From NCBI GenBank assembly GCA_002082585.1, contig CP020563.1, positions 1,172,001-1,236,000 on the forward strand: DNA of 64,000 nt, read 5' to 3'. Origin of the DNA: Kitasatospora albolonga (GTDB taxonomy: Bacteria > Actinomycetota > Actinomycetes > Streptomycetales > Streptomycetaceae). Under the pieces are notes generated by a model, which was not told the DNA's origin, did not search any database, and saw only the letters and a program-made list of their open reading frames with translations. This document shows positions 18,367-27,642 of this stretch, piece by piece; the stretch's first letter is position 1, and every line of letters starts with the position of its first letter. The translations under genes were made by a program, and so were the position numbers.

Positions 18367-18600
18367 TCACGCGTTGACGCAGGTGTTGCCGAAGGCGGGG
18401 TTCAGCAGCCCGATCACGGAGACCGTGTTGCCGCACAGGTTGATCGGCACGTGGACCGGGACCTGGACGACGTTGCCGGACAGCACGCCGGGGCTGCCGA
18501 TGGCGGCACCCTGGGCGCCCGCGTCGGCGGAAGCCATGCCCGCACCCGCGAGAACGAGGCCACCGGTGGCAGCCGCAACTGCGACGACCTTCTTGATCAT
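18367..18600 (-). CDS. chpH: Short chaplin
   Basis: A 77-residue secreted amyloid-forming chaplin. A signal peptide (MIKKVVAVAAATGGLVLAGA...ASA) is followed by one chaplin domain, GSPGVLSGNVVQVPVHVPINLCG ending GNTCVNA in my reading, with the two disulfide-forming Cys residues and no wall anchor. The ribosome site AGGAGG lies just before the ATG. In S. coelicolor ChpH is one of the two abundant short chaplins essential for aerial growth. It is 139 bases upstream of chpC on the same strand. Confidence 0.96.
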   Translation of the reverse strand: MIKKVVAVAAATGGLVLAGAGMASADAGAQGAAIGSPGVLSGNVVQVPVHVPINLCGNTVSVIGLLNPAFGNTCVNA

Positions 18601-18621
18601 GATTCCTCCTAGTTGGAAAGT

Positions 18622-18642
18622 GCGGTCCCAGCCGCGGACCGC
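18622..18642 (-). promoter_or_regulatory. Hairpin in the chpH 5' leader
   Basis: A 7-bp perfect stem (GCGGTCC / GGACCGC, loop 7 nt) 22-42 bases upstream of the chpH start. It is likely in the leader or promoter and may stabilise the mRNA or be a protein site. The gap 18601-18764 shows no gene. Confidence 0.4.
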
Positions 18643-18764
18643 AAAACTTGTAACGAGGAGGGTGGGGCGGGGCTACGCGTGAACGGCGCGTTTCACCCTT
18701 TCGGTCATGTGCGCACAGGCGGGCGAATACACATGCGCCCGGTCAGGAGTTCGTACGGGACCGG

Positions 18765-20093
18765 TCAGGAGTGGTCGATGAACCGGTCGAGCACCCGCAC
18801 GCCGAACTGGAGGCCGTCGACCGGGACCCGCTCGTCGACCCCGTGGAACATCCCGGCGAAGTCCAGCTCCGGCGGCAGCTTCAGCGGGGCGAAGCCGAAG
18901 CCCCGGATGCCCAGGTCGTCGAAGGACTTGGCGTCGGTCCCCGCCGAGAGCATGTACGGGACGGCACGGGCGATCGGGTCCTCGGCGACCAGCGCGGTCT
19001 GCATGGCGTCCACCAGGGCGCCGTCGAAGGTGGTCTCCAGCGCCTTGTCCGCGTGCACGTCCTCGCGCTTCACCCGGGGGCCCAGGATGCGGTCCAGATC
19101 GGCGAGGAACTCCTCCTCGTACCCCGGCAGGTACCGGCCGTCGACATGGGCGGTGGCCTGGCCCGGGATCACGTTGACCTTGTAGCCGGCGCCGAGCTGG
19201 GTGGGGTTGGCGGTGTTCTGGAGGGAGGCGCCGATCAGCTTGGCGATGCCGCCGAGCTTGGCCAGCGTCTCGTCCATGTTCTCCGGGTCCAGCTCGGTGC
19301 CGAGCGCGTCCGAGAGCTCGTCCAGGAAGTGCCGCAGCGTCTTGGTGACCCGCACCGGGAACTTGTGCCGCCCGAGCCGCCCGACCGCCTCGGACAGCTC
19401 CGTGATGGCGTTGTCCTTGTGGATCATCGAGCCGTGCCCGGCGGTGCCGTCCACGGTGAGCTTCATCCAGTGCATGCCCTTCTGGGCCGTCTCCACCAGA
19501 TAGAGCCGCAGCTTCTCGTTGACGGTGAACGAGAATCCGCCGACCTCGCTGATCGCCTCGTTGACGCCCTCGAAGAGCCCCGGGTGGTTGTCGACCAGGT
19601 AGCGGGCCCCGTACGTGCCGCCCGCCTCCTCGTCCGCCAGGAAGGCCAGCACGATGTCGCGCGGGGGCTTGCGGCCCGTGCGCATCCGTTCGCGTACGAC
19701 CGCGAGGGTCATCGCGTCCATGTCCTTCATGTCGACGGCGCCCCGGCCCCAGACGCAGCCGTCCGCGATCTCCCCGGAGAACGGGTCGTGCGTCCAGTCC
19801 GCCGCATTGGCCGGGACCACGTCGGTGTGCCCGTGGATGAGCAGGGCGGGCCGGGAGGGGTCCTCGCCCTCGATCCTGGCGACGGTGGAGGCGCGGCCCT
19901 TGTGCGATTCGAAGATCTGCGGCTCCAGACCCACCTCGGCGAGCTTCTCCGCCACGTACTCGGCGGCGAGCCGCTCACCGGGGCCCGAGTGGTCGCCGTA
20001 GTTGCTGGTGTCGATCCGGATCAGGTCACGGCAGAGGTCCACGACCTCCCGCTCGGCGTTGCCGACGGCCCTGCCCGCGCTGCTCTCGCTCAC
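18765..20093 (-). CDS. M20/M25/M40-family metallopeptidase
   Basis: A 442-residue zinc peptidase or deacylase. The GTG at 20093 follows GGAAGGAG. Motifs are LIHGHTDVVPAN (metal His and Asp), WGRGAVDMKDMDAM (bridging Asp), LADEEAGGTYGARYLV (catalytic Glu pair) and the dimerisation-domain HGSMIHKDNAI. It is a cytoplasmic dipeptidase/ArgE-DapE-type enzyme; the substrate cannot be fixed from sequence. It is transcribed away from tRNA-Leu. Confidence 0.92.
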   Translation of the reverse strand: MSESSAGRAVGNAEREVVDLCRDLIRIDTSNYGDHSGPGERLAAEYVAEKLAEVGLEPQIFESHKGRASTVARIEGEDPSRPALLIHGHTDVVPANAADWTHDPFSGEIADGCVWGRGAVDMKDMDAMTLAVVRERMRTGRKPPRDIVLAFLADEEAGGTYGARYLVDNHPGLFEGVNEAISEVGGFSFTVNEKLRLYLVETAQKGMHWMKLTVDGTAGHGSMIHKDNAITELSEAVGRLGRHKFPVRVTKTLRHFLDELSDALGTELDPENMDETLAKLGGIAKLIGASLQNTANPTQLGAGYKVNVIPGQATAHVDGRYLPGYEEEFLADLDRILGPRVKREDVHADKALETTFDGALVDAMQTALVAEDPIARAVPYMLSAGTDAKSFDDLGIRGFGFAPLKLPPELDFAGMFHGVDERVPVDGLQFGVRVLDRFIDHS

Positions 20094-20275
20094 GATGCTC
20101 CTTCCGCTGTCACTGTGGTGCTCCTCTCCATCCTCCCGCGCCCACCGCCCGCGCCCAAGGGCGTGCACCCCCCGTCACGCGCCGTTCACAGCCTCGGGGG
20201 CGTGATCGAGCACCCTCGAATGTTTGCTATGGTTTTCCACGTCGGAACGGGCGAGGCCCGCGAGACAGACACCTT

Positions 20276-20363
20276 GTCCGGGTGGCGGAATGGCAGACGC
20301 GCTAGCTTGAGGTGCTAGTGCCCTTTATCGGGCGTGGGGGTTCAAGTCCCCCCTCGGACACCA
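20276..20363 (+). tRNA. tRNA-Leu (anticodon GAG)
   Basis: An 88-nt class II tRNA including an encoded CCA (20361-20363). The acceptor stem GTCCGGG pairs with CTCGGAC (one G-T). The anticodon stem CTAGC/GCTAG encloses the loop TTGAGGT, with anticodon GAG at 20309-20311. There is a long variable arm and the T-arm GGGGGTTCAAGTCCCCC. It reads CUC/CUU leucine codons. A TATGGT hexamer at 20228-20233 could be its -10 element. No integrated element abuts its 3' end. Confidence 0.96.
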
Positions 20364-20367
20364 GCGG

Positions 20368-20393
20368 GAGCCCCACTTCGGTGGGGCTCTTTT
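20368..20393 (+). terminator. Rho-independent terminator after tRNA-Leu
   Basis: A 9-bp stem GAGCCCCAC / GTGGGGCTC with a TTCG tetraloop and a following TTTT, 5 bases after the tRNA CCA end: a classical intrinsic terminator. Confidence 0.93.
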
Positions 20394-20439
20394 GCGTCAC
20401 CGAGCCGGGTCATCGGGCCGGGCCGGGAAAGGGGCGGGG

Positions 20440-21375
20440 ATGAGGGGCCGCAGGAAGGCGTCCGCCGGGCCTCTCCCCCAGCGGGACGGGATCGATGCCG
20501 TGCGGGTGCGGCTGCCGGAGGACCCCGGGGGGCGCTGGGGAAGCGTCGGGGAGCATCTGGCCGACCGGTTCGGCGGGGCGATCGGGGCCGAGCGGGTCGC
20601 GGCGATGCTCGACGCGGGGCGGTTCGTGGGGGCCGACGGGACCGCCGTACGGAGTGACGAGCCGTATACCGCCGGGCGGTGCCTCTGGTTCCACCGGGAC
20701 TTCGCGGCCGAGGAGCCGGTGCCCTTCCCGGTCGGGGTCGTGTACCGGGACGAGCGTCTCGTGGTCGTGGACAAGCCGCACTTCCTCGCCACCACGCCCC
20801 GGGGGCAGCACATCACCGAGACCGCGGTGGCCCGGCTGCGGCGGGAGCTGGGGGTGCCGGCGCTCCAGCCCGCGCACCGGCTGGACCGGCTGACGGCGGG
20901 GCTCGTGCTCTTCGTGGTGCGGCCGCAGGAGCGGGGCGCGTACCAGACGCTGTTCCGGGACCGGCTGGTGCGCAAGGAGTACGAGGCGGTGGCCCCGTAC
21001 GACCCGGAGCTGGTCCTCCCCCGGACCGTACGGAGCCGGATCGTGAAGGAGCGCGGGGTGCTCGCCGCCCGGGAGGAGCCGGGTGAGGCGAACAGCGAGA
21101 GCCGGGTGGAGCTGGTGGAGCGGCGGGGTGCGCTGGGGCGCTACCGGCTGGTGCCCGCCACCGGGCGGACGCATCAGCTGCGGGTCCATATGAACGCGCT
21201 GGGGGTGCCGATCGTCGGCGATCCGCTGTATCCGGTGGTGGCGGAGGGAGCGGTGGAGGACTGGGAGCGGCCGTTGCAGTTGCTGGCGCGGCGGCTGGAG
21301 TTCACCGATCCGGTCAGCGGGGAGCCGCGCCGCTTCGAGAGCGGGCTGCGGCTCTCCGCCTGGCCGGACCGGTGA
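20440..21375 (+). CDS. RluA-family RNA pseudouridine synthase
   Basis: A 311-residue protein. The ATG at 20440 follows a G-rich ribosome-like site; an open frame further upstream overlaps the terminator. The catalytic motif is HRLDRLTAGLVLF (Asp in HRLDRLT), preceded by VVYRDERLVVVDKPHFLATTP and followed by ATGRTHQLRVHMNALG. This is the RluA/RsuA-type core that isomerises uridines in rRNA or tRNA. The target base is not predictable. It is convergent with the MBL-fold gene. Confidence 0.93.
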   Translation: MRGRRKASAGPLPQRDGIDAVRVRLPEDPGGRWGSVGEHLADRFGGAIGAERVAAMLDAGRFVGADGTAVRSDEPYTAGRCLWFHRDFAAEEPVPFPVGVVYRDERLVVVDKPHFLATTPRGQHITETAVARLRRELGVPALQPAHRLDRLTAGLVLFVVRPQERGAYQTLFRDRLVRKEYEAVAPYDPELVLPRTVRSRIVKERGVLAAREEPGEANSESRVELVERRGALGRYRLVPATGRTHQLRVHMNALGVPIVGDPLYPVVAEGAVEDWERPLQLLARRLEFTDPVSGEPRRFESGLRLSAWPDR

Positions 21376-21387
21376 CGTACGCGGTTC

Positions 21388-22017
21388 TCAGTGGCCGCGC
21401 TTGATCCAGTCGTCGAGCTGCGGGGCCTCCGCGCCGATGGTGGTGGGGTCGCCGTGGCCGGTGCGGACCGTGGTGTCGCCCGGGAGCGTGAGCAGCCGGT
21501 CCCGGATCGAGTCGATGATCGTGGGGAACGACGAGAAGGAGCGGCCGGTGGCGCCGGGGCCGCCCTGGAAGAGCGTGTCGCCGGTGAAGACGGTGGCCAG
21601 CCCGGGGGCGTACAGGCAGACCCCGCCGGGGGCGTGGCCGGGGGTGTGCAGGACCGTGAGGGTGGTTCCGGCGACAGTGAGTTCCTGGCCGTCGGTCAGG
21701 GTGCCGTCGGGGGCGCGGTCCGGGTGGGTCTGCTGCCAGAGGGGCAGGTCGTCCGGGTGGAGCAGGATCGGGGCGCCGGTGGCCTCGGCGAGGGCCGGGG
21801 CGGCGTCGATGTGGTCGTTGTGCGCGTGGGTGCAGACGATGGCGCGCAGCGTACGGCCGCCGAGCGCGGCCTCGATGGCGGCGGCGTCGTGGGCGGCGTC
21901 GATGACGATCGCCTCGGTGTCGTCGCCGACGATCCAGACGTTGTTGTCGACGTCCCACTCACCGCCGTCGAGGGCGAAGGTGCCGGAGGTGACCAGGTGG
22001 TCGATGCGGGCGGTCAT
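21388..22017 (-). CDS. MBL-fold hydrolase paired with MscR
   Basis: A 209-residue metallo-beta-lactamase-fold hydrolase with the metal motif [12 protein letters not shown] (HxHxDH), [10 protein letters not shown] and [13 protein letters not shown], like glyoxalase II. Its ATG overlaps the mscR stop by 4 bases, so the two proteins are made together. In mycobacteria the same pair occurs. A likely job is hydrolysis of an S-formyl-mycothiol or other mycothiol thioester formed by MscR; that is inference from coupling. Confidence 0.9.
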   Translation of the reverse strand: MTARIDHLVTSGTFALDGGEWDVDNNVWIVGDDTEAIVIDAAHDAAAIEAALGGRTLRAIVCTHAHNDHIDAAPALAEATGAPILLHPDDLPLWQQTHPDRAPDGTLTDGQELTVAGTTLTVLHTPGHAPGGVCLYAPGLATVFTGDTLFQGGPGATGRSFSSFPTIIDSIRDRLLTLPGDTTVRTGHGDPTTIGAEAPQLDDWIKRGH

Positions 22018-23102
22018 CGGAAGACCACCACCGAGCGCAGCACGTTGCCGTCGTGCATCTTGGTGAAAGCCTGCTCGATGTCGCCCAGGCCGATGGTCTC
22101 GGTGACGAAGGCGGCGAGGTCGAGGCGGCCCTGCTGGTGGAGGTCGACGAGCATCGGGAAGTCGCGGGAGGGCAGGCAGTCGCCGTACCAGGAGGACTTG
22201 AGCGAGCCGCCGCGGCCGAAGACGTCCAGGAGCGGCAGTTCGAGCTTCATGTCGGGGGTGGGGACGCCGACGAGGACGACCGTTCCGGCCAGATCGCGGG
22301 CGTAGAAAGCCTGTTCGTACGTCTCCGGGCGGCCGACGGCCTCGATGACGACGTCGGCGCCGTTGCCGTCGGTGAGGGCGCGGATGGCCTCGACGGGGTC
22401 GGTGGTACGGGAGTTGACGGTGTGGGTGGCGCCCATCTGCTTCGCCGTCTCCAGCTTGCGGTCGTCGATGTCGACCGCGATGATCTTCGCCGCTCCGGCG
22501 AGCCGGGCCCCGGCGACGGCCGCGTCACCGACGCCGCCGCAGCCGATGACGGCGACCGAGTCGCCGCGGCCGACCTGGCCGGTGTTGATGGCGGCGCCGA
22601 TGCCCGCCATGACACCGCAGCCGAGGAGTCCGGCGACCTCGGGGGCCACTTCGGGGTCGACCTTGGTGCACTGGCCGGAGGCGACGAGGGTCTTCTCCGC
22701 GAAGGCGCCGATGCCGAGGGCGGGCGACAGCTCCGTGCCGTCCAGCAGCGTCATCCTCTGCTTGGCGTTGTGGGTGTCGAAGCAGTACCAGGGGCGGCCG
22801 CGCAGACAGGCGCGGCACTGGCCGCACACGGCACGCCAGTTGAGGATGACGAAGTCACCGGGGGCGACGTCCGTGACGCCCTCGCCGACCGACTCCACGA
22901 TGCCCGCCGCCTCGTGGCCGAGGAGGAAGGGGAACTCGTCGTTGATCCCGCCCTGCTTGTAGTGCAGGTCGGTGTGGCAGACGCCGCACGCCTGGATCTT
23001 CACGACGGCCTCTCCGGGGCCGGGGTCGGGGATGACAATCGTCTCGACCCGCACCGGCTCGTTCTTCCCGGGTGCGATGACCGCTTGCACCTGCTGTGGC
23101 AT
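22014..23102 (-). CDS. mscR: S-(hydroxymethyl)mycothiol dehydrogenase (formaldehyde detoxification)
   Basis: A 362-residue zinc alcohol dehydrogenase that oxidises the mycothiol-formaldehyde adduct with NAD+. Catalytic zinc ligands are in [10 protein letters not shown] and GHEAAGIV. The structural zinc cysteines are in [15 protein letters not shown]. The Rossmann motif is [15 protein letters not shown]. The sequence closely follows mycobacterial and Streptomyces MscR/AdhE2 rather than general ADHs (compare the ADH at 62.9 kb). It is coupled to the MBL hydrolase gene. Confidence 0.94.
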   Translation of the reverse strand: MPQQVQAVIAPGKNEPVRVETIVIPDPGPGEAVVKIQACGVCHTDLHYKQGGINDEFPFLLGHEAAGIVESVGEGVTDVAPGDFVILNWRAVCGQCRACLRGRPWYCFDTHNAKQRMTLLDGTELSPALGIGAFAEKTLVASGQCTKVDPEVAPEVAGLLGCGVMAGIGAAINTGQVGRGDSVAVIGCGGVGDAAVAGARLAGAAKIIAVDIDDRKLETAKQMGATHTVNSRTTDPVEAIRALTDGNGADVVIEAVGRPETYEQAFYARDLAGTVVLVGVPTPDMKLELPLLDVFGRGGSLKSSWYGDCLPSRDFPMLVDLHQQGRLDLAAFVTETIGLGDIEQAFTKMHDGNVLRSVVVFR

Positions 23103-23172
23103 AACCCTGCTCTCCCTGCTCCCGCGTTTCGCGAAGATCGAACGCCGACCACCGTACGCCCCGGGAGACCTT

Positions 23173-23874
23173 CTACGGGGCGAGGACGTCCAGTTCGTGC
23201 AGGGCGCCGACCGCGATCTCCTTGGTGATGCGCTCGGCCGCTTCCGGGTCGCCCTCGCGGACCGCTTCGGCGAGGCGTACGTGGAGGGTGACGGCGGCCG
23301 GGTCGGGGTCCTCGAACATCACCTGGTGGTGGGTACGGCCCGCCAGGACCTCGGCGACGACGTCCCCGAGGCGGGCGAACATCTCGTTGCCGGAGGCGTT
23401 GAGGATGATCCGGTGGAAGGCGATGTCGTGTTCGAGGTAGCCCTCCAGCTGCTGGCCCCGGGAGGTGGCGACCATGCCGAGGGCACGTTCGGTCAGCTCG
23501 GCGCACTGCTCGGCGGTGGCGTGGCGGGCGGCGAGGGAGGCGGCGACCGGTTCGACGGCGGAGCGCAGGACCGTGAGGGAGCGCAGCTGGCGGGGACGGT
23601 CGGCGCCGGCCAGCCGCCAGCGGATGACCCGGGGGTCGTAGACGTTCCAGGTCTCGGTGGGGCGGACGGTCACCCCGACCCGGCGGCGGGACTCGACCAG
23701 GTGCATGGATTCCAGGACCCGGACCACTTCGCGGATCACCGTACGGGAGACGTCGAAGCGCTGGGCCAGCTCGTCGGTGCGCAGGACGCTGCCCGGCGGG
23801 CACTGGCCGGAGGTGATCTCCAGACCCAGGGTGTCCAGCACATGTGTATGCAGCCCCTGGCTCTGTGTGGTCAT
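23173..23874 (-). CDS. gntR: GntR/FadR-family repressor of the gluconate genes
   Basis: A 233-residue regulator. It has an N-terminal winged helix-turn-helix (about 8-72) with [30 protein letters not shown] in two stretches, and a C-terminal all-helical FCD ligand domain (from ~95) with metal-type His residues in [16 protein letters not shown]. It is divergent from gntK-gntP, 132 bases apart, with a perfect palindrome in between. In S. coelicolor the same arrangement controls gluconate use; the effector is probably gluconate or its phosphate, by analogy. Confidence 0.9.
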   Translation of the reverse strand: MTTQSQGLHTHVLDTLGLEITSGQCPPGSVLRTDELAQRFDVSRTVIREVVRVLESMHLVESRRRVGVTVRPTETWNVYDPRVIRWRLAGADRPRQLRSLTVLRSAVEPVAASLAARHATAEQCAELTERALGMVATSRGQQLEGYLEHDIAFHRIILNASGNEMFARLGDVVAEVLAGRTHHQVMFEDPDPAAVTLHVRLAEAVREGDPEAAERITKEIAVGALHELDVLAP

Positions 23875-23914
23875 GGGGCCAGCCTACGGGGAGCCCCTCG
23901 GGAACAAAAAGTAC

Positions 23915-23926
23915 GACGTATACGTC
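23915..23926. promoter_or_regulatory. Palindromic operator in the gntR-gntK gap
   Basis: GACGTATACGTC is a perfect 12-bp palindrome 41 bases upstream of gntR and 81 upstream of gntK. It is a good candidate for the GntR dimer site that controls both directions. Confidence 0.6.
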
Positions 23927-24006
23927 ACAGCCTCTTGAATAAGTCGTACCTAATAGGTTTCAGTAGCGCGACGGACCGATGTCGAAGAAGACAGCGAGAC
24001 ACCCCC

Positions 24007-24534
24007 ATGAACACCGCACCCCCCATGAGCACCCCCCACGTCGTCGTGGTGATGGGCGTGGCAGGAACCGGCAAGACCACGATCGGTCCCCTGCTCGCCG
24101 CCGAACTCGGCGTTCCGTACGCCGAGGGGGACGACTTCCACCCCCCGGCCAACATCGAGAAGATGTCGGCAGGCATCCCCCTGGACGACGACGACCGGTG
24201 GCCCTGGCTCGACGCCATCGGCGCGTGGGCGCGCGGGCGGGCGGGGCTCGGCGGGGTGGTCTCCAGCTCGGCGCTCAAGCGGTCGTACCGCGACCGGCTG
24301 CGGGCCGGGGCGCCCGGCGCGCTGTTCCTTCATCTGACCGGCGACCGGGCGCTGATCGAGGAGCGGATGGCGGACCGCAAGGGCCACTTCATGCCCACCA
24401 CGCTGCTCGACTCCCAGTTCGCGACGTTGCAGCCGCTCCAGGCCGACGAGGCCGGGGTCGATGTCGACGTGTCCGGCACCCCTGAGGAAATCACCCAGCG
24501 AGCCGTCGCCGCGCTGCGGCGGCTCGACAGCTAA
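24007..24534 (+). CDS. gntK: Gluconokinase
   Basis: A 175-residue kinase that makes 6-phosphogluconate from gluconate. The ATG at 24007 is used; MST at 24025 is an alternative. The P-loop GVAGTGKTTIG is followed by EGDDFHPPANIEKMSAGIPLDD, which is diagnostic of GntK, and GHFMPTTLLDSQFATLQ near the C-terminus. 12 bases separate it from gntP, so they form an operon. Confidence 0.95.
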   Translation: MNTAPPMSTPHVVVVMGVAGTGKTTIGPLLAAELGVPYAEGDDFHPPANIEKMSAGIPLDDDDRWPWLDAIGAWARGRAGLGGVVSSSALKRSYRDRLRAGAPGALFLHLTGDRALIEERMADRKGHFMPTTLLDSQFATLQPLQADEAGVDVDVSGTPEEITQRAVAALRRLDS

Positions 24535-24546
24535 AGGATCATCACC

Positions 24547-25944
24547 GTGACCAGTCTCAGCGTCGAGATGCTGGCAGCGGACGCCGCCGAACCGATCACC
24601 TCGGCAGGCAACGCGCAGTTGGGCATCGCCGTCCTGGCGGGCATCGCCGTCATCGTTCTCCTGATCACCAAGCTCAAGATGCACGCGTTCCTGGCGCTGA
24701 CCATCGGTTCGCTGGCGCTCGGCTCCTTCGCGGGGGCGGCACCGGCCGACACGATCGCCAGCTTCACCGCGGGCCTCGGCTCCACCGTCGCGAGCGTAGG
24801 CGTGCTCATCGCGCTCGGCGCGATCCTGGGCAAGCTGCTCGCGGATTCGGGCGGGGCGGACCAGATCGTCGACACCATCCTGGCGAAGGCGAGCCGGGGG
24901 GCGATGCCGTGGGCGATGGTCCTCATCGCCTCGATCATCGGGCTGCCGCTCTTCTTCGAGGTCGGGATCGTGCTGATGATCCCGGTGGTGCTGCTCGTCG
25001 CCAAGCGCGGCAACTTCTCCCTGATGCGGATCGGCATCCCCGCGCTGGCCGGGCTCTCCGTGATGCACGGGCTGATCCCGCCGCACCCCGGCCCGCTGGT
25101 CGCGATCGACGCCCTGGACGCCAACCTCGGGGTGACGCTGGCGCTCGGTGTGCTGGTCGCCATCCCGACGGTGATCATCGCCGGTCCGGTCTTCTCCCGG
25201 TACGCCGCGCGCTGGGTGGACATCGAGCCGCCGGAGAAGATGATCCCGCAGCGCCCCTCCGAGGAGCTGGACCGCCGTCCGAGCTTCGGCGCCACTCTGG
25301 TGACGATCCTGCTGCCGGTCGTGCTGATGCTGCTCAAGGCGCTCGTCGAGATCGTCGTGGACGACCCGGAGAACGGGTTCCAGCGGGTGACGGACGTGAT
25401 CGGTTCGCCGATGATCGCGCTGCTCGCCGCCGTACTCCTCGGCATGGTCACCCTCGGCCGGGCCGCCGGGTTCACCCGGGGCAGGCTCGCCGGGACGGTG
25501 GAGAAGTCGCTCGCCCCGATCGCGGGCATCCTGCTGATCGTCGGCGCGGGCGGTGGCTTCAAGCAGACGCTGATCGACGCCGGGGTGGGCCAGATGATCC
25601 TGGACTTCTCCGAGAACTGGGCGATCCCCGCCCTGCTGCTCGGCTGGCTGATCGCCGTCGCGATCCGCCTCGCCACCGGCTCGGCCACCGTCGCCACCAT
25701 CTCCGCCGCCGGTCTGGTCGCCCCGCTCGCGGCCGACATGTCGACCTCGCACGCGGCCCTGCTGGTGCTGGCCATCGGTGCCGGTTCGCTCTTCTTCAGC
25801 CATGTCAACGACGCCGGGTTCTGGCTGGTGAAGGAGTACTTCGGGATGGACGTCGGCCAGACCGTGAAGACCTGGTCGGTGATGGAGACGATCATCTCCG
25901 TGGTGGCCATCGCCTTCATCCTGCCGCTGTCGCTGCTGCTGTAG
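24547..25944 (+). CDS. gntP: Gluconate permease (GntP family)
   Basis: A 465-residue membrane protein with about 12-14 hydrophobic segments, starting at GTG 24547. Family signatures are LPLFFEVGIVLMIPVV, GLIPPHPGPLVAIDAL and RLATGSATVATISAAGL. It is a H+-coupled importer of gluconate or a related sugar acid in the cytoplasmic membrane, matched to the kinase gene just upstream. It ends before a strong terminator. Confidence 0.95.
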   Translation: MTSLSVEMLAADAAEPITSAGNAQLGIAVLAGIAVIVLLITKLKMHAFLALTIGSLALGSFAGAAPADTIASFTAGLGSTVASVGVLIALGAILGKLLADSGGADQIVDTILAKASRGAMPWAMVLIASIIGLPLFFEVGIVLMIPVVLLVAKRGNFSLMRIGIPALAGLSVMHGLIPPHPGPLVAIDALDANLGVTLALGVLVAIPTVIIAGPVFSRYAARWVDIEPPEKMIPQRPSEELDRRPSFGATLVTILLPVVLMLLKALVEIVVDDPENGFQRVTDVIGSPMIALLAAVLLGMVTLGRAAGFTRGRLAGTVEKSLAPIAGILLIVGAGGGFKQTLIDAGVGQMILDFSENWAIPALLLGWLIAVAIRLATGSATVATISAAGLVAPLAADMSTSHAALLVLAIGAGSLFFSHVNDAGFWLVKEYFGMDVGQTVKTWSVMETIISVVAIAFILPLSLLL

Positions 25945-25965
25945 CCGCTCCCGTACGGCACAGGA

Positions 25966-26002
25966 GAACGCCCGCCCCGGTACGGCACCGGGGCGGGCGT
26001 TC
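25966..26002. terminator. Terminator between gntP and the APC permease gene
   Basis: A 16-bp perfect stem with a 5-nt loop between convergent genes (gntP stop 25944, APC stop 26022). Confidence 0.85.
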
Positions 26003-26021
26003 CCGCGTACGTACGGGAGGG

Positions 26022-27602
26022 TCAGCGGCGGGTGGCCTCGCTCTCGGCCGCCTTCTCCAGCTGGAACGCCTCGTTGCCGAGGCCGATCCGGGCGTGCACC
26101 TCGGGCCTGGCCCTGCGCAGGACCGCACCGTAGACCAGACCGCCGACGAGGGCGGTGACGATCACGCCGGGCAGCAGCCAGTTGAGGGCCGAGCCGGAGC
26201 CGGAGCCCACGAGGACGTCGAAGTCGCGGACGGTGGAGACGGCGATCGACAGGAGGGCGACCCCGGCGAGGCCCGAGGCGATCAGGCGCCAGACCTGGGC
26301 ACGGCCCGCGCCGCGCTTGACGAAGAAGGCGATGACGGCGAAGGAGGCGGCGGCCATCAGCAGGATCACGCCGAGCGCGCCGACGTTGCCCATCCAGGTG
26401 AAGAGGCGCAGGACAGGGACGGTGGGGTCCCCGATGTGGTTGCCGTCGCTGAAGGCGAAGGCCAGCACGATCACCACGGAGATGGCGGACTGGAGCAGCG
26501 AGCCGATGCCGGGGGCGCCGCTCGCCCGGTTGGTGCGGCCGAAGCGGGCGGGCAGCAGCCCCTCGCGGCCCATGGCGAACGCGTAGCGGGCGACCACGTT
26601 GTGGAAGCTGAGGAGCGCCGCGAACATCCCGGTGACGAAGAGGATGTGCAGGACGTCGGTGAAGGTGGAGCCGAGCCGCTCCTCGGTGAGGCCGAACAGC
26701 ATGCCGGGGCCCTCCTTGAGGGAGGTGTCGGCGATGAAGCCGGGTCCGGCGGCGACCGTCAGGGCCCAGGAGCTGATGGCGAGGAACAGCGCGGCGTACC
26801 CCACGGCGAGGAACATGACCCGGGAGACCACGATCTGCGGGCGGCTGGTCTCCTCGGCGTAGACCGGTGCCTGCTCGAAGCCGACGAACGCGGCGATGCA
26901 GAAGCAGAGCGCGGTGGAGAGCCCGGCCCCGGTGAGGGTCCCGGGGTCGAACGCCGCGAACGAGAGCCCCTCGGGGCCCGGCTCGGAGACGGCGGCGATG
27001 TCGAAGATCACGACGAGCAGGCACTCGATGACCAGCAGGACGCCGAGCACCTTGGCGTTGAGGTCGATCTTCAGCCAGCCGAGGACGCCGACCACGACCA
27101 CGGAGATCAGCGCCGGTATCCACCACTGCACATCGATACCGGCGTACGTGGAGAGGATGACGGAGACCTCGAAGCCGAGGATTCCGTAGATGCCGACCTG
27201 CATCGCGCTGTACGCCACCAGCGCCACGAGCGAGGCACCGGCTCCGGCCGTCGGGCCGAGGCCCCGGGCGATGTACGCGTAGAAGGCGCCCGCGTTGTGG
27301 ACGTGGCGGCTCATCTCCGCGTAGCCGACGCTGAACAGCATCAGGACGGCGCCGAGGATGACGTAGAGCAGCGGCTGGCCGACGATGCCCATCACGCCGA
27401 AGACGGTGGGCATCACCCCGGCGACCACCATCAGGGGGGCGCTGGCCGCGAGCACGGAGAGCAGCAGGCCGGGGGTGCCGAGGCGGTCGGCGCGCAGGGC
27501 GCGTTCCTCGCCCTTGTACGTGTTGATCCCGCCGGTCCCGCCCGTCGGCCGGGGGGTGCCGGGCTGCCGGGTCCTGCCTGGAGTTGAACTGCCCGTCGAC
27601 AT
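26022..27602 (-). CDS. APC-superfamily amino acid permease
   Basis: A 526-residue membrane transporter. It has a ~30-residue hydrophilic N-terminus, then about 12 transmembrane segments. The first membrane segment region reads GLLLSVLAASAPLMVVAGVMP, typical of amino acid/polyamine permeases, and AFVGFEQAPVYAEETSRP matches the family motif near TM6. The C-terminus is hydrophilic. The substrate is not predictable. The small gap to the gene upstream (40 bases) may mean co-transcription with the 323-residue orphan. Confidence 0.87.
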   Translation of the reverse strand: MSTGSSTPGRTRQPGTPRPTGGTGGINTYKGEERALRADRLGTPGLLLSVLAASAPLMVVAGVMPTVFGVMGIVGQPLLYVILGAVLMLFSVGYAEMSRHVHNAGAFYAYIARGLGPTAGAGASLVALVAYSAMQVGIYGILGFEVSVILSTYAGIDVQWWIPALISVVVVGVLGWLKIDLNAKVLGVLLVIECLLVVIFDIAAVSEPGPEGLSFAAFDPGTLTGAGLSTALCFCIAAFVGFEQAPVYAEETSRPQIVVSRVMFLAVGYAALFLAISSWALTVAAGPGFIADTSLKEGPGMLFGLTEERLGSTFTDVLHILFVTGMFAALLSFHNVVARYAFAMGREGLLPARFGRTNRASGAPGIGSLLQSAISVVIVLAFAFSDGNHIGDPTVPVLRLFTWMGNVGALGVILLMAAASFAVIAFFVKRGAGRAQVWRLIASGLAGVALLSIAVSTVRDFDVLVGSGSGSALNWLLPGVIVTALVGGLVYGAVLRRARPEVHARIGLGNEAFQLEKAAESEATRR

Positions 27603-27642
27603 GGCGGGGGTGGTCCCTTCTTCGGTTCTCGGTCGAACGTGG

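Noticed and set aside
20276..20363. tRNA-Leu as an integration site
   Set aside because: No integrase, no direct repeat of the tRNA 3' end and no accessory genes follow it; a terminator and a core pseudouridine synthase gene come next.
23950..27126. A 1058-codon minus-strand frame opposite gntK and gntP
   Set aside because: It is a mirror of the third-codon GC bias of gntP and the APC gene, Arg/Asp/Gly-rich without any domain.
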